Assembly (NCBI GenBank): GCA_905182995.1
Contig: CAJJDP010000154.1
Location: forward strand, 11,947-75,946
Reading direction: 5' to 3'
DNA length: 64,000 nucleotides
From: Paramecium octaurelia
Lineage: Eukaryota > Ciliophora > Oligohymenophorea > Peniculida > Parameciidae
Made by a program: the position numbers and the translations under genes. Numbering within the stretch: position 1 is the first letter of the stretch; each line of letters opens with the position of its first letter. Below, piece after piece: positions 48,704-63,011 of this stretch. Under the pieces are notes generated by a model that did not search any database, had not been told where the DNA came from, and saw nothing but the letters and a program-made list of their open reading frames with translations.

Positions 48704-51700
48704 ATGATGCAGAAGAAGCTTACCTAGACGAATAGACAAGCTAAAATTTAAGAATTCGTATTCCTCTCTTATAAACTAGACTCCATCCTAATTGATTTAG
48801 AAGCAATTATCTGGATAGATTTTTGAAGATGCACATCCAAAAATCAAAATCATAGAATTTTAGAATCTGGCTGACTTCTCCTCTCAACCAGTAAGTAGTG
48901 TCCCGATCGACGAACCGCTGTTTGACCCAATTCCGCCAATAATACAATTTACAGACTACGAGGTACACCTTACTCTTTAAAAGCAAACAAGCCATTACAA
49001 ATAAAGGAGAAGATTTTCAAGTTGCGTAACAAAGATCGGGTAGCTCGAAGGGTTAAAATATATAAGCCTGACTCGCGCTTATTTTAGGTTGTGCCTTAAG
49101 GTACTAATGGAAAAGATGCAGGAACAGGAACTAAGGCATTTATTTTATGATTATCATCCACTAGGTAGCTCCAGGTATGGAAACCAACTTCATTATTCGT
49201 TTTTCTCCTGAATCGAAGTCAGATTATAACTATGATGTTATTGTTGAGACAGAAAGAGAGAAATTTGTTGTGCCAATCGTTGCAGTGGGAAAAAGAGCGA
49301 TGATAGGTACGTAATTGTTTGGATTCCTTAGATTTCCCTGATTCTCTTGATTTTGGAAATTGTCCTGTTAAATACACTACCGAAAAACCAGTTATCATTA
49401 GAAATCTAGGAGAGAAGACCACCAAATGGTTCTTGAAACTACCCTTGGGTTTTGATGCCGACAAAAGGGAGGGAGTCTTGGAATATGGCAAGAATGAGCA
49501 AATTGTCATCAAGTAATTATCCATATTAAATATACCGACAGATTCTTTCCAACTGAAGCTAGATCCTACAAGAATAAGGCAATTTTATAGTATGATAACA
49601 TGGAAGCCTATGTGCCCATAATAGGAGTTGCACACAATGGGAATGTGTATCTATCTAAAAGTCAAATCAATATGACTGAAGCCTTTATTGGTCTCCAATT
49701 GCAGTAGACATTATAGATTATCAATAAATCAAATGTGAAAGTGGATTTTGAATGGAGAGCTTTTGCAACAGAGAAGGAGGAATAAGAAAAGAAGAATAGA
49801 TTGAGGAATCAATTGGAAGAGGAAGAAGCTGAGGAAAGAATGCTTATCAAAGAATTGGTCTCAAATGAGGGAGTACATGAAGAATTGGAGTTAGAGGAAG
49901 ATGAAGATAGTGAGGAGGAAGAGAGAGATGAAAAAGCTATAATTTTGAAGAGACAAAAGAAGGCTGAATTATAATTGGCAAGGAAATATAGAAACATTCG
50001 AAAAGCTATTGAGGATGATCTACTTCTATTCATTGATGATATATTCACGATTGAACCTACACAAGGATAGATTTGGCCAAATTCAGAGATGACAGTTACA
50101 GTCACATTTGTGCCTAGAAGTGCCTTTCTCTATTAGACTGTGGCCTATTGCAATATCTCATGTTCAGAGGAGAGATTGCCATTGAATTTGTATGGTCAAG
50201 GTATGGGTCCAAGAGCATTCTTGAGTGTTTATGAGGTGAATTTAGGAGATGTGTTTGTTAATGAAATTCATAAGACTGAGGTTGTGATAGAGAATAGAGG
50301 AGAAATAGAATGCAAATTCGAGTTGATGCCGAATGAAAGAGCATTTGGAAAGATGTTCAAATTTGATGTTGAAAGAGGAGTATTAGCAGTTGGTCAAAGA
50401 ATGCCATTCACAATTACCTTCAAATCCAGCATCCCAGGTGAATTCAAAGAGACTTTTAGATGGAAATTAGAAGGATCTACAGATTAATTAACTATACTAT
50501 TTATTGGACATGTGATTGCTCCTACATTCAATTTCTAAGATGAGAAAATTCAATTTGGTACTGTCAGTTATTCATTCGAATAAACCAAGAGTATAAGAAT
50601 GACTAACACATCTACAGTTGCATTTACATACGAACTTAAAATCCCTGGAGATGGTAAATTAGCTGAAAGGGAATTTGAAATAGAACCTAGAAGAAATACG
50701 ATCTAACCGAAAAATTTCGATGTAATTAAAGTGACCTTCATTCCAAAATAAATTAAGACTTATGAATAAGTTATGGTTGTAGACATCGAAGGTGTTGGAT
50801 AAGACATGTTATCGATACCAATTACTGCTGATTGTTAAGCTCCAAGAGTGGAATTGAGGCCAAGTGATAGATTGAATTTCAACAAAGGAGATGATTAGAA
50901 AGTATTCTTGAGAAATCCATGTAAATCAAGAGTGGATTTAATTAATACATCTGAATTACCAGCCAAATTCGTTGTTTTACCTCAGAATGACGAGTATAAA
51001 GTGTTAGCAGATTACACAGTGGAACCATCCAGTGGCAAGATCAATGGTAATTCAACTATGTCTTTGGAAGTGACATTGACTACAAAGAAATTATATGACA
51101 TCACACTGCCATTGTAAATAAATATAGTTGGTACCAATAATGGATAGCCTCATGTGATAACAATTGTAGCATTTTCAGAAGGACCAAAGGTGAAAACATC
51201 AAAAACAGAATTGGATTTTGGAAATGTTGAAGTCTTAAAGGATTACTCCCTTAAATTAACATTGACCAATGATAGCGATATTGAGGCTGATTTCCATGCC
51301 TTCACAAAGAATAAAGTCTCAATATTTAAACCGATTCAAAAACATGGAATTATAAAACCAAAGGAGAGTTGTGAAATTGAAGTGCTTTGTAGTGCTGATG
51401 ATGCTGTGAAGGTTTCTGATGTCCTTCATTTTGTTATCAAGGAAGGTGATGACGTGGAAGTGTAATTAAAAGCCAAAGGAATTGGATCAACAATATTTTG
51501 TAAGGATGATTTATCATCTGTGAATATGGGAGTCAATTATACTCACAGAAAAGTGACAAAGGAGATCTTTGTTGAGAATAAAGGCAGGAAACAGTAAAAA
51601 TTACAATGGACTCAAAAGAAACCACAATAGAAGAAGGAAGAACAGGATTAGAAGAATAACAAGGCTCCTCCTCCCCCAGAAGAAGAATCAGTATTCTCAA

Positions 51701-54700
51701 TTGCTCCTGATACAATCGTTTTACCTCCTAAGCATGGAATCATGTTCTAATTCAGAGGGTACTCACAGAAGAAGGGAAAGATTTCTGAGATTTTTATGTT
51801 AAATTCCACAATAGGTACGGAGAGAAAAGCAAATCTGCTATTTGCAACAACAATTGAAGGTGATTTCATCTAACCCACCTTGTAATTTTCAGAGAGGAAA
51901 CTTTTCTTTAAGTATTCGTGGGAGAAGAATGTTCCATTTATGCCTATTTCAAAGAATCTCGAAATCACTTGTGCTTGTCCCCTACCTGTAAACTTTGATT
52001 TAAAGTGTCAATAACCCTTCACTGTGAATTAGGATAAGTTGTAATTGAATCCAGGTAAGAGTGCAGTAGTTAGGATTGATTTTGATCCTGCTTTTAAATC
52101 TGATCGTAAATCTGGCGATTTAGAAGGCAAACTATAGTTGTCTCATTATGAACATCCTCATAAGGATCTGATTGATTTGATTGGGTAGGTCAACTTTCCG
52201 AATTTAATCATGGAAACAAATCTTATTAATTTTGGATCTATTCTATATGACACAACAAAGAAGATGGTTATGACAATGAAGAATCAAAGTGAAATGGCAC
52301 TGAATTATGAATGGACTTTCGTAAGTGAAGAATTGTCTACTCAAGGACAATAGCCAAATATTCCAATTAACGAAATCTTTGATATCTTACCACTAAGTGG
52401 TTACATGGAACCTGGGTCAGAAGAACAAGTAGAGTTTGTGTATAATGCAATTGGAGGACAAAGATTTAAAACCACTGCTGTCTGTCATGTTGATGGTGGT
52501 CCTGAGTACGAGGTGACTTTGGTGGGAGATAGCAGTTTATTATCATCTAAAATGAGCACTACTTTGATTGAATTAGGAGATGTGAGGTTTTGTGAATGGG
52601 TTTCTAGGGAATTTACAATTGAAAACACAGGAAAAGTTACTTTTGAATTTAAGATTGATTTGAGACACATAAAGAAGAAGGGATTCGTGGATGTACAACC
52701 ATAAAATGGAAAGATTGCAGGAGGTGAAAAACTCAGAATTACAGTAAGAGTCTCACCAGTAATACCTGCAGAATTCAAGGAAATCATCTTGGTGTAGATA
52801 GGATATTATGAGCCAGAACCAATTACTATTATTGGAAGAGGTGTCTATCCTTCGATGGTGGTGTAATTGCCAAGATCTGAAAATCCCTTATTCTAGTAGA
52901 AGTTTGATGTTGAAATTGCAAAGAAGAAGGCTGATTTGGAAACTCAGACTAAGAGGGCTTAACTTATAGCTAAGACATAGAATTAGAAGGTTTAGGTTAA
53001 GACTTTGGAATAAGTATAGTTGGAAGTTGAGAGGGACATTGATAGGTTTGTGTTTTGCGAATAGATAAAGAGGACTGTGTTGGATAAGTAGGATGAGAGG
53101 ACTCATTCAAGGGATCAAAAAGAGAAATTCTATGATAATGTGATTTTGGCTACTTACATTTGTGATTTTGGCAATGTGGTGCTTAATTCAATTAGATAAA
53201 AAACAATAACCATCAACAACCCAGGCACTTTGCCAGTTGAGTTTGTTTTAGATGGTAAGTACTTTAAACCTTAGGGATACAATATTGTACCAGAAAGGGT
53301 TTTGAATTTACCAAGTGGTGCTAATATAACTTTGAACATTCAATATTAGACAAAAAAGAACATGGGTTTTGGACCAACTAAGACTGTTGTGCCAATTGAA
53401 TTGAAGAAGGGTCCAAAGTTTCATCTTGAATTAGTGGCCAATATCACTATTCCTTAAATTGTTATTGAGAACTCAGCTGATGGATAAATAGATTTTGGTA
53501 AAGTTCTGATTGGATAGAAGAAGATCATCTTCTTAAGGTTTGTCAATGATAAAGAGATCGATTGTGAATGGTCTCAATCCACTAGATAAGAATTGACAGC
53601 TGATAAGAAAGAGGAACCTAGATTTGTCTTAGTGCCTAATAGTGGTATAATTAAACCAGGGGATAAATAATTAGTGGAGGCACATTTCACTCCTTTGGTT
53701 GAAAGAAGCTATTCCTAAAAGTTCACTCTCAATATCAAGGAGAATGCAACACCTTATATTTTGAATCTAAAAGGAACTGGAACAAGTATCAATTTACAAT
53801 TCAACCCATAATTGATAAACATAGGGCCCATCTTACCCTATGATAAGTTTGCTCATTCTGTATTGGAAATCAAGAATCCAACTGAATTTGACACTGAAAT
53901 ATTCTCATTAGATTTTGATACCCAATATATTTAGGATGATGAAATTGTTAATAGTTATCCATAATTGGAACATACAGATTTTATATTGATGCCTGTGAGA
54001 TAGCCAGGACAACCAATATGGTTAGACTTTTAGAAAGCATTCAATAGAAGTAAGAGAAAGGATCAAATCTTGAATAAATTGCAAGATCCCAATGTTGAAA
54101 ATAAAGAATAATTGTAAAAAGAATTAGATGATATTGTAATACAAGAAACTATGATTAAAGTTGAATATCCAAAGAAGGTCAGCGAGGATGTCTTGAAAAA
54201 CATTGTTATCATGGGCCCTCCTAAATGTGGAAAGACTCATTTAGCCAATTATTTGGAGTAGACTCACAGAAGGAAAGTGATTAATATGAATGAGTTGGTT
54301 CAATGGAATCAAGAGAATTAGACACAAGCATATCAACAATTAGAGTAATATTTGTAATAGAGATAAAACGAAATCCAATTTGTATAATAAGAGAGAGAGA
54401 AATTATTAAAGAAGGCAGGAAAGAAATCAAAGGATCTTGAAGACAAGTGGGGACCAATCCCATTGCACCTATACGAGTACTTGAGTGAAGATATCATCGT
54501 AAAATTGTTGAAAGCAAGATTGGCTCATGAAGATTGTGGTGCTGGTGCTATTTTTGATAATTTATAATCCAAATATTGGCCAAATGAATTATATTTGATG
54601 AAATGCATCATGGAGATTGACTCTCATTTGTAAGTAGTAGTGTTGAAGGAATAATTTGATCAATATGGTTTTGAAATCTAGAAATTGATTGAATGGCCAG

Positions 54701-57700
54701 GAATGGAGAAATTGGCTGAAGAGGACAAACCTAAGAAAGAAGAAATAGTGGATCCTATTCCCACATCAAAAGACAAGAATAATAAAACTCAGACTAAGAG
54801 AGGAAAAGAGTAATCTTAGAGTGTAACTAAGAAGCAAGAGAAACCTCTCGTTTCATAATTGCAATTACAACAACAATAATAATCAAGACAGAAATCAAGA
54901 CCAAAGTCATAGCCAAAATCAGCAGGAAATCTGGTGGAATAAAGTTATTATGATGTGTTTTACCCAGCTAGTTTTGAAGATGAAATACAGAAATAGAATT
55001 TCAATGACTTAATAACAAAAGTGAAAGCTCTAATAGAGAACAAATATCATGAGAAAATTGAAATAGCTACTAAAATTCATGACCCTGTGTTTGATGAAGG
55101 TAAAAAGGAAGAGAAACCACAGAAGCCAGCCAAGAAAGGTGATAAGCCACCTGAACCAGAAGAGCCAAAAGTAGAAATAATAGATTACACATATCTTTAA
55201 AAAGGAGAAAGATAATTTAACGAAGTTCCATTCCATTATAACTTACCATAATTATGCTAAACAGGATTGCAAGTGATACCGGCTCCAATTTATCCAAATC
55301 CAAATTCGTTGCCAATTCCTGATCCAATTTACCATTAGATTGTGATGAAGAAGAAAGACAACCTGAACTAATCAATACAGACAGGTAGAAAAAAGACCGA
55401 CACAAAGGAGTCATCAATACATTAATCAAATGCAACTCTTACTTAGACTCTAAAATACTTTAACATCCTCACACCGAAAGATATGTATGTGAAGGATTTC
55501 AAAATGCAATCTTAATAAAAGACTGAGCATGTTGATGAAGACAAGAACAATCTCTAGGAGGAATAAAATAAACATTTGGAGGACATCAATTCACCAAGTA
55601 GGGAACAACTCTAGCATCCCGATCAATTAAATAAACCAGTCACTCCCTCTGTCAAAGCAAGAGCTAATGTTACTTCTAGATCAATTGCGAATGTAAGTAA
55701 GAGATCGCAATAGCAAAAGAATGCAGATTCAACTTAAGGCAATGATCAGAAGTATAATTATAAACTTGAAGATTTAATCTAAAAACAATACAGATGGAAC
55801 ATCCCAGCTGGTAGAACATTGATATTAGTGATCTAATTCTTTACTAAACATACTGGTTCATTCGAAGGCAGACTCAACTTTGATAATTTCTTTTCCATCA
55901 AGAAGTCGGCTGCTGAAGTCAAAGGAGTTGCTGATTACCCTTCTTTAAGTGGATTGCCAAAATAACTGTTTTGGACTGTAAAGAAAGCCAGACCTGCTCT
56001 TGCACCTGATTCATACTTAAGCAAAGTTTATGTTTAGAATGAACAAAGCTTTGATTTTGGACCATTGCTCATTGGAAAGTCTGATAAGGTAGCCAATAGA
56101 GCGATCAATAGTACAACATTTAGATTGTCTAATTCTGGTAAATTTGATACTGAGTTGCAATTCTCCCTCTTATCAAGCATCCAAGAGAATAAAGAGATTC
56201 AAAAAGGAGTGTTCACTTTGGATTTAGATAATTCCAAAATCCAAATGAACAGTGTACCATTGGAGCTAAGAGTGTGGGCATTTCCAGATAAGCCTTAGAA
56301 ATTCAGAGATGATTTGATTGTCTAGATCAAAGATAATCCTTTGCCTCTCATCATCCCTATGGTATGCATTGGATGTAGACCTACAATTGATTTAATTAAT
56401 CCTGACATCAAATTTGAAAGATTATTAATATCTTAATCTGATTCCAGGACAGTCACTATTAAGAACACAGGCATGATTAATGCAAAATGGAAATTAACAG
56501 GAATAGAGTAATTGGAAGAGGAATTCTAAGTGATCAACACTTCAGGTGAATTGGCTCCTACAATGGAAGCTAAGATTGAAATAAGATTCAGAGCAATCAA
56601 GGAGAGAAAATTAAATCTAAAAATAACTCTTGAAGTTGAAGATGTGGAGAACATGAACATTAAGTAGGATCCCAAGATTATTAATGTGGATGCAGAAGCA
56701 TTTTAAATTTAAGTTGACATCAAGTATCCAACACCAGAGAATATCTTAGATTTTGGAAGTGTGAAAGTGGGTGATTTCAAAGATCAAGTGTTGCAAGTCA
56801 AGAACATTGGATAGTATTTGGTGAAAATTAAGTGTCTAATTAAAAAGAAGCTCTTTCCTCAATTGTTCTAATTGGAACCGATGGAAACTGATCTCAATCC
56901 AGGTCAGTAGAAGGATATTTTGATAAGGTTTTGTGGTGTTAAGGAGATCAAGATGAAGACTACAAATGATACAACTGACCTATACTTAGAGATCTTGGAA
57001 GGCAAAACACAGGAGATCTATAAGCCTGTTCCTATTAATGTGCAATTCAATAGTGTGTATTCGAAGTATTCAATAAATCCATTAAAAAATATCAATTTCG
57101 GACCTATTCAATTCAATGAATCGAAAGTAAGACACTTGGAGATCAAGAATGAAGGGTAATTCGAATTCAATTTCACAATATTTGATTATGCGAATGAAGA
57201 ATTCAGAAAGCAATTATTGGATCAATAGTCTAAGGAAGCCTAGGAAAAGAAGGAATTGATGAAAGCTATGCCATCTTCATTGGCACCTGTGGATCCTAAG
57301 AAAGGACCAAAGAAGGATGATAAAAAGCAAGAGAAGAAATAGGCTAAGCCAGGAAAGAATGATCCACCTCCTGGATAATTGAAAATTGGACAATGGACTA
57401 TCATGCCTAGTATTGGCACAATAGCCCCAGACTCTTCTTGCACAGTGGAAATCACTTTTGCAGGACAAGGCTAGAAGAATTATGAACAAAAATTGGCAAT
57501 CGATATTATTAATCGTAATCCAGAAGATTAACCAAATGGAATTGAATATGAAGTACTGAGTGAAAGTTGTATTCCAGGTATTAGTACAACTAGTTATGAA
57601 TCTATTTTCGAAGAGCAAGTCGTATTGCAATCCCAAGTGAATAATCTATCTAACTTGATTAATTCCAATGTCTTCTTCATAGAGGAAAAGGTATTCAGCT

Positions 57701-60700
57701 TTGGTACATTGGTGCCATCTAAAGTTCCAGATGGAGTAGTGGAGAGATTCAAACTCACAAATCCCAACAAGATTCCATGCAGTGTCAAATTAGATGCAAG
57801 AAGAAGGCAAAATTACCCCAATGATAACTTCGCATTTGAAGTTTTCCCCAAACAAGTCAAGATAGCACCTCATGAAAGTGTCTATATCAAGGTTGCTTTC
57901 AAACCTACTATAATGGCTCAATATTATGGTATTTTTGAGGCCATCGTTGAGAATGGTGAACAAAGTCCCAAGACACATAAATTATTGTTTGATTTAAGAG
58001 GAGAAGGAGCCTTGCCTACACTGAAATTGGAGAAACCTAAGGATTGGTTAGATGAGAGGACACCTGTCGTTAAGTTTGGCAGAGTTCGATTGGGCAAGAC
58101 TTTAACTATGCCAATCGTATTGAAGAATGATGGGTAGATTCCAGCAACAGTTAAATGGGATTTGACAGCAGTGAATGAACATTTTAGGTTCTTAGACCAA
58201 AACACATTTACCCTTACTCCTAAAACCACTGCTACTTTCAACATTGAATTCACTCCAAAGGATGTGGGAGTTAAGTAACATTATTTTGTAATGTAAACAC
58301 TGCTGAATCCCTACGAAGTTACTAAAGTGGCAGTTACAGGAGAAGCATTCTAAGAGGACATTGTATTTGAAAACTTGGATGATGAAGTTCAATTTGGTGA
58401 TTGTATTATAAATACAGAAAAGAAAATATAGTTTTTCCTTAAAAACAATGGAGCCAACACAATTCGATTCTAATGGAACACTTAAGGATGTGAAGATTTT
58501 ACATTCATTCCTAGACAAGGTCATTTGAATACCAAAGAATCTAAGCCCATCACATTAATATTTAAATCCAATAGAAGCATAACCCACAAATCGTTTGCCT
58601 TGTAGTGTGATACCAAACAAATTAATAAGAAGACTCAATCCGAATGGGATGATAGTATGGCAACGACAAAATATGTCACTTTGACTGAATACAATTGGTT
58701 GATGAAGAGAAGGGAGGAAGAAGAGGCTAGGAGATTGGCTGAAGAAGCTGCCAACAAAAAGGGAGCCAAGAAAGTTGATAAGAAGGCTGTGAAGTAAGAC
58801 ATCGTCCAACCTCCTCAACCTGAACCTGGAGAGGAGGCCAACATTCCTATTTCAGACCCATTGCCTGAGCCAGAATATCAGGTTATCGACAAGAGTGATA
58901 AGAGTATGCCAATGAAGGTGAATGCAATTGCTGATTTTTCCAAATATGAGATCGACCAGAGAAGTGTTTACTTTAAGGAGACATTGATGTACACCACTCG
59001 AGTCCATTAATTAAAATTAAAGAATACTTCATTGATAGCCATAAACTATAATTGTAAGATAGTGTCAGCATAAACTGGTGCCATAGATCCTGGATACTTC
59101 TATGTGTATCCAAAGCAAGGCAAGATTGCTAGCAATAGTGATGAGATGTTCACCATTAAATTCAGTCCTACAGAAGTCGATGAGTCGAATGAGAGGTTGT
59201 TGGTCATCTCAATAGATAATTTGGATCCAAATCAAGAGAAGTTGATTGTTGAATTGGATGGACAAGCAGAAAGACCAATATGTCATTTTGAATTGCCACC
59301 TAGCAATTACAGAGATAAGAAGCCAGATTTGGAAGCCAAGTACAATGTGATTGAATTTGAGAGCTTGGGATGCAAGGTTAAGAACACAAAGAGATTTTAT
59401 GTCGTGAATCCCACTTCAGTTGGTTACGAATATGAATGGAAGAGAATTGATGATGAAAAGAATCAGAATGCAAACTACTTCAAATGTATCACAATCAAGG
59501 GTGTGGTGTTGTCTGGCAAGAAATCAGAAATCATCTTCGAATATTCACCAGACACATAAGGACAACACGAAAGCTATTGGGTTTTCGAGATTCCACAAGA
59601 ACATATTATTTAATATTTCTTAGTTACTGGTAGTGTGGTTGAGCCAAATGTCATATTCAATGTTGGTAAGGTCAATTTTGGTCCCTTATTGGTTCAAGGA
59701 AAGAATAAAGAAACAGTGATTTTAAAGAATTTAGAGGATGTTCCTTTGACGTTTTAATTTGATAGGGAGTCTTTCCATAATCCAGAGTTCGGTGATTCAT
59801 TAACCATAACTCCAGTTTAAGGTACCATTAAGGCACTTGGAGATTAACCTATTGAGATATAATTTGCACCAAAAGTAGAAAGAGAATACAATTATAATCT
59901 GTTATGCAATGTGAAGAGAAGATAGAGACCAGTGACTTTGAATGTCAAGGGAATTGGGTACATTCTACACAACAATGTGTACTTGAATGGTGTGGCTGTG
60001 ACTCAATAAAATACGGTAGTTGAATTGGGAGATTTGTACATCAACGAGAAATCCAGCAAATAGATCACAGTTGAGAATTAGGGAGACTTCAATTTCGATT
60101 TCAGTGTTAGGAAATCAGCTCAATTATCCAATATCGTGATTATCAATCCAGAGAATGGTACGGTGAAGAAGAATGAGAAGTTTAATATTGAGATCAGATA
60201 TCAACCAACAGCCCCATAGAAATTGAATCAACAATTTTCATTATGTATTTCAAGTGGACCTACATACAATTTCCAATTGATTGGATCTGCCAAAAAGCCA
60301 GCAGTGGAATTCTCATTCTTATAATATGACTTTGGCCCATGCTTTGTCTTGAGATAACCATTGCCCATCACTAAGTATTTGGAGTTGAGGAATAGAGACG
60401 TTCAAGCTATGGCAATCGAAGCTTTGTATGAGAAAAAACCATACTTTGGAGTGCAATTGCCTTCAGGTTAGGTGCTCTTGCCAATTCAGATAGAAACTCA
60501 TAAGGATAAGAAGGGTATCATATAAACAAAGGAGTTGAATGTGTTGTAGATTCCAATAACCTTCACACCTAGAGAGTTGGTCAAATATGACGAAAGTGTG
60601 ATCTTTGACATTAATGGATTGTAAAAGGTGGAGGTGAGATTTACAGGAGAAGGTGTTCCTTTGAAGTTGGACTTATTGAAGACAGAATACTAATTTGTAG

Positions 60701-62959
60701 ATTTTGGAATTTATGGCGTCGGACAGATTGGAACAGAGGTAGTTTCTTTGGTGAATAATTCTCAAAAGATGGTCACCTTGATCTTCGAGTAGGACTTGTT
60801 GAAAGAATTGAAATAGAAATATTTCATTAAGGTAAGACCAAAGAAGGAGTTTGTGATTAATCCAAGGGAGAGAAAAGAAATTACTCTCACCTTCAAACCT
60901 TAATAGAGGTTGCACTCCTTCAAGACTGATCTGTTCTTTAAGATCGTTGAAAACAATGAGGTGAGAAAACTATTGACATTGCAAGGAGCTTGTCATGGCA
61001 TAGAGTTGAAGTTGATGGAGGATACCATAGGATTTGGTGGAGTCGTTATCAATTCAAGACTTACAAAGAATGTGCAATTGAGCAATTTGGGAGATGTTGC
61101 TGCTAAATTCCAATGGGATACCTCGTTTTGTAAGAACTACTTCACTATCACTCCTTTATCAGGAACATTGCCAGCTCATGAGGATCTTCAATTTTAGATT
61201 ACTTTCCATCCAAACGCTATTGATAATGACATTAGATTCGATAAGGTGAAATGCTTGATCCAAAATTCAGACCCATTGTACTTGAATCTCTTAGGAAAAT
61301 GCATAGAATAACCAAAAGAATAAATCTAAGAAGTGAAATTTGAGACTGTTGTGAGAGTACCCACTTCTAAAAAGGTCACTGTCAAAAATCCAACTCCAAA
61401 GCCCTGGAAAGTCAAAGCTTCAGTGTCTGCTTTATTGCCTTAATTTAAAGATTACTTTGAAGGTAAAGAATACATAGAAGTCCCGGCCAATGGATAAGCA
61501 GAATATGAAGTCGTTTACAAGCCTTTAACAATGACATCCAATCCTTCAATCTAAAACTTACAGGATCAACATGAAGGATCACTCTTTTTCCCATTACCTG
61601 ATGGGTAGGCACTTCTCTATAATCTATTTGGTAAGAGTTTGCCACCATTACCATAAACTGTGGACACAACCATGAAGGCCAAAAAGAACACAACCTAAGT
61701 GTTGCAAGTGAAAAACTGGCTGAAGACCAGTCAAAGATTCGAGGTTACCTGGACATTGGAACCTGAAGATCCTTCTATTATTCTAAATGGAGCCAACACT
61801 TTTGAAGTATCGAGTGAAGGAACCAAGGACTACAAACTCACTATATATGGGCTTAAGCAATCTTAAAATAAAGTTACAGTCTATTTCAGAAATGCCATCA
61901 CATAAGAATTTGTGTTCTTCAAAATAGTAACCAATATAATTAATATATTTATAGAATTTAACCATTCAACCTCCAGATCAACTGCCAAGAATTGAATTGA
62001 CATCCATAGTTAGGGAAGTGGCTACGAAATTGATCACCATCGAGAATCCAATCAATTAGCCAGTAGAATTTAAGAAGGACCAACTTATAGCTGAAACTGA
62101 CAGTATCTCATTCAATCCTTAATAATTCGTAATCCCACCTAAATCTGAATTCGGTCTTGAAATAGCCTACAGACCTCTGGTGGTGCAAGACATTCAATCC
62201 AAGATCACAATAAAATCTGTTCAATTGGGAGAGTTTGTCTATCCTCTGAAATTATAAGGATTGCAGTAGAATGTGTCAAGATCACTCTATTTCAAAGCTT
62301 CTTTGGGCACTGAAATGGTCTTACCATTCAAGTTTATGAACTACACCAAGAAGCCTACCATGTACACATGTTATGCCACGAAATTGGGTCCAAATGGAAA
62401 ACCACTTGCTGTGAACATAGACCCAAAGGCTAAAGGTGCACCAACCTAGACTACAGACTTTATTTGCGAATAGGTTCAATTCCAAGCACCATAATCTGAA
62501 TCGTTTGATGGGGTGGAATGTCAGATCAGTGTGAAGTATGAGCCCAGCAGTCTCAATGAAAGCAGAGGTATCTTGGTTGTGCAATCCCCTGATGGTGGAG
62601 GTAAAACAAATTATTTTATTTTTCAAAGAATATCAATGTCTGTTGATTGGATAAGGAATCACTCCCTAGCCGAAAGGACCATACAAATTATCGGGTGCCA
62701 AACCACCTGCTATTGAATTTAAGAATCCCTTCTTTGAAGCTTAAGAGTTCACTTTGAGAATTGACAATCCTGCATTTACTTCTTCAGTCAAGTCCCCTAT
62801 CAAAGTTGATGTAAGAAATCTAATTGAGTTTTTTAGGGTAAAAAAGTATTGAGCATAAACATCACCTACAAAGCAGTACCAAACACAAGCAACAATGGAA
62901 GATTAATAATTTCCTGCGGAGATTTGCCACAATGGGTATTCTATCTTTAAGGAGAATGA
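48704..62959 (+). CDS. HYDIN: HYDIN, giant ciliary central-apparatus protein
   Basis: Nine exons give 4,679 codons. Five introns lie in the first 840 bp (48758-48779, 48963-48991, 49136-49164 of GC-AG type, 49307-49331, 49513-49541) and three near the end (61927-61954, 62601-62628, 62811-62836); the 12.4 kb between is one exon. Tandem ASH/MSP-like beta-sandwich domains run throughout, e.g. LDFGNCPVKYTTEKPVIIRN early and LELRNRDVQAMAIEALYEKK late. A P-loop domain, IVIMGPPKCGKTHLANYLEQ at ~1790, is the adenylate-kinase-like centre typical of HYDIN, followed by charged Lys/Glu spacers. The end, LIISCGDLPQWVFYLQGE, also matches the family. HYDIN builds the C2b projection of the central pair and its loss stops ciliary beating. 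Length is close to the ~5,100 aa of vertebrate HYDIN. Confidence 0.96.
49136..49164 (+). other. Non-canonical GC-AG intron in HYDIN
   Basis: The conserved HYDIN run ending ...GTGTK and continuing VAPGMETNFIIRF is interrupted by 29 nt that contain an in-frame TGA. Removing exactly 49136-49164 restores frame and alignment. The excised piece begins GC and ends CTAG. A GT start 48 nt further left would give a 64-77-nt intron and delete family-typical residues. Confidence 0.6.
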
Positions 62960-63011
62960 ATAATATTATTAATATTTAATATGTATTATGATAATTATGA
63001 ATTGAATGTCA

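Noticed and set aside
49809-50105. Ser-rich minus-strand open frame
   Set aside because: Antisense of the acidic Glu-rich spacer of HYDIN.
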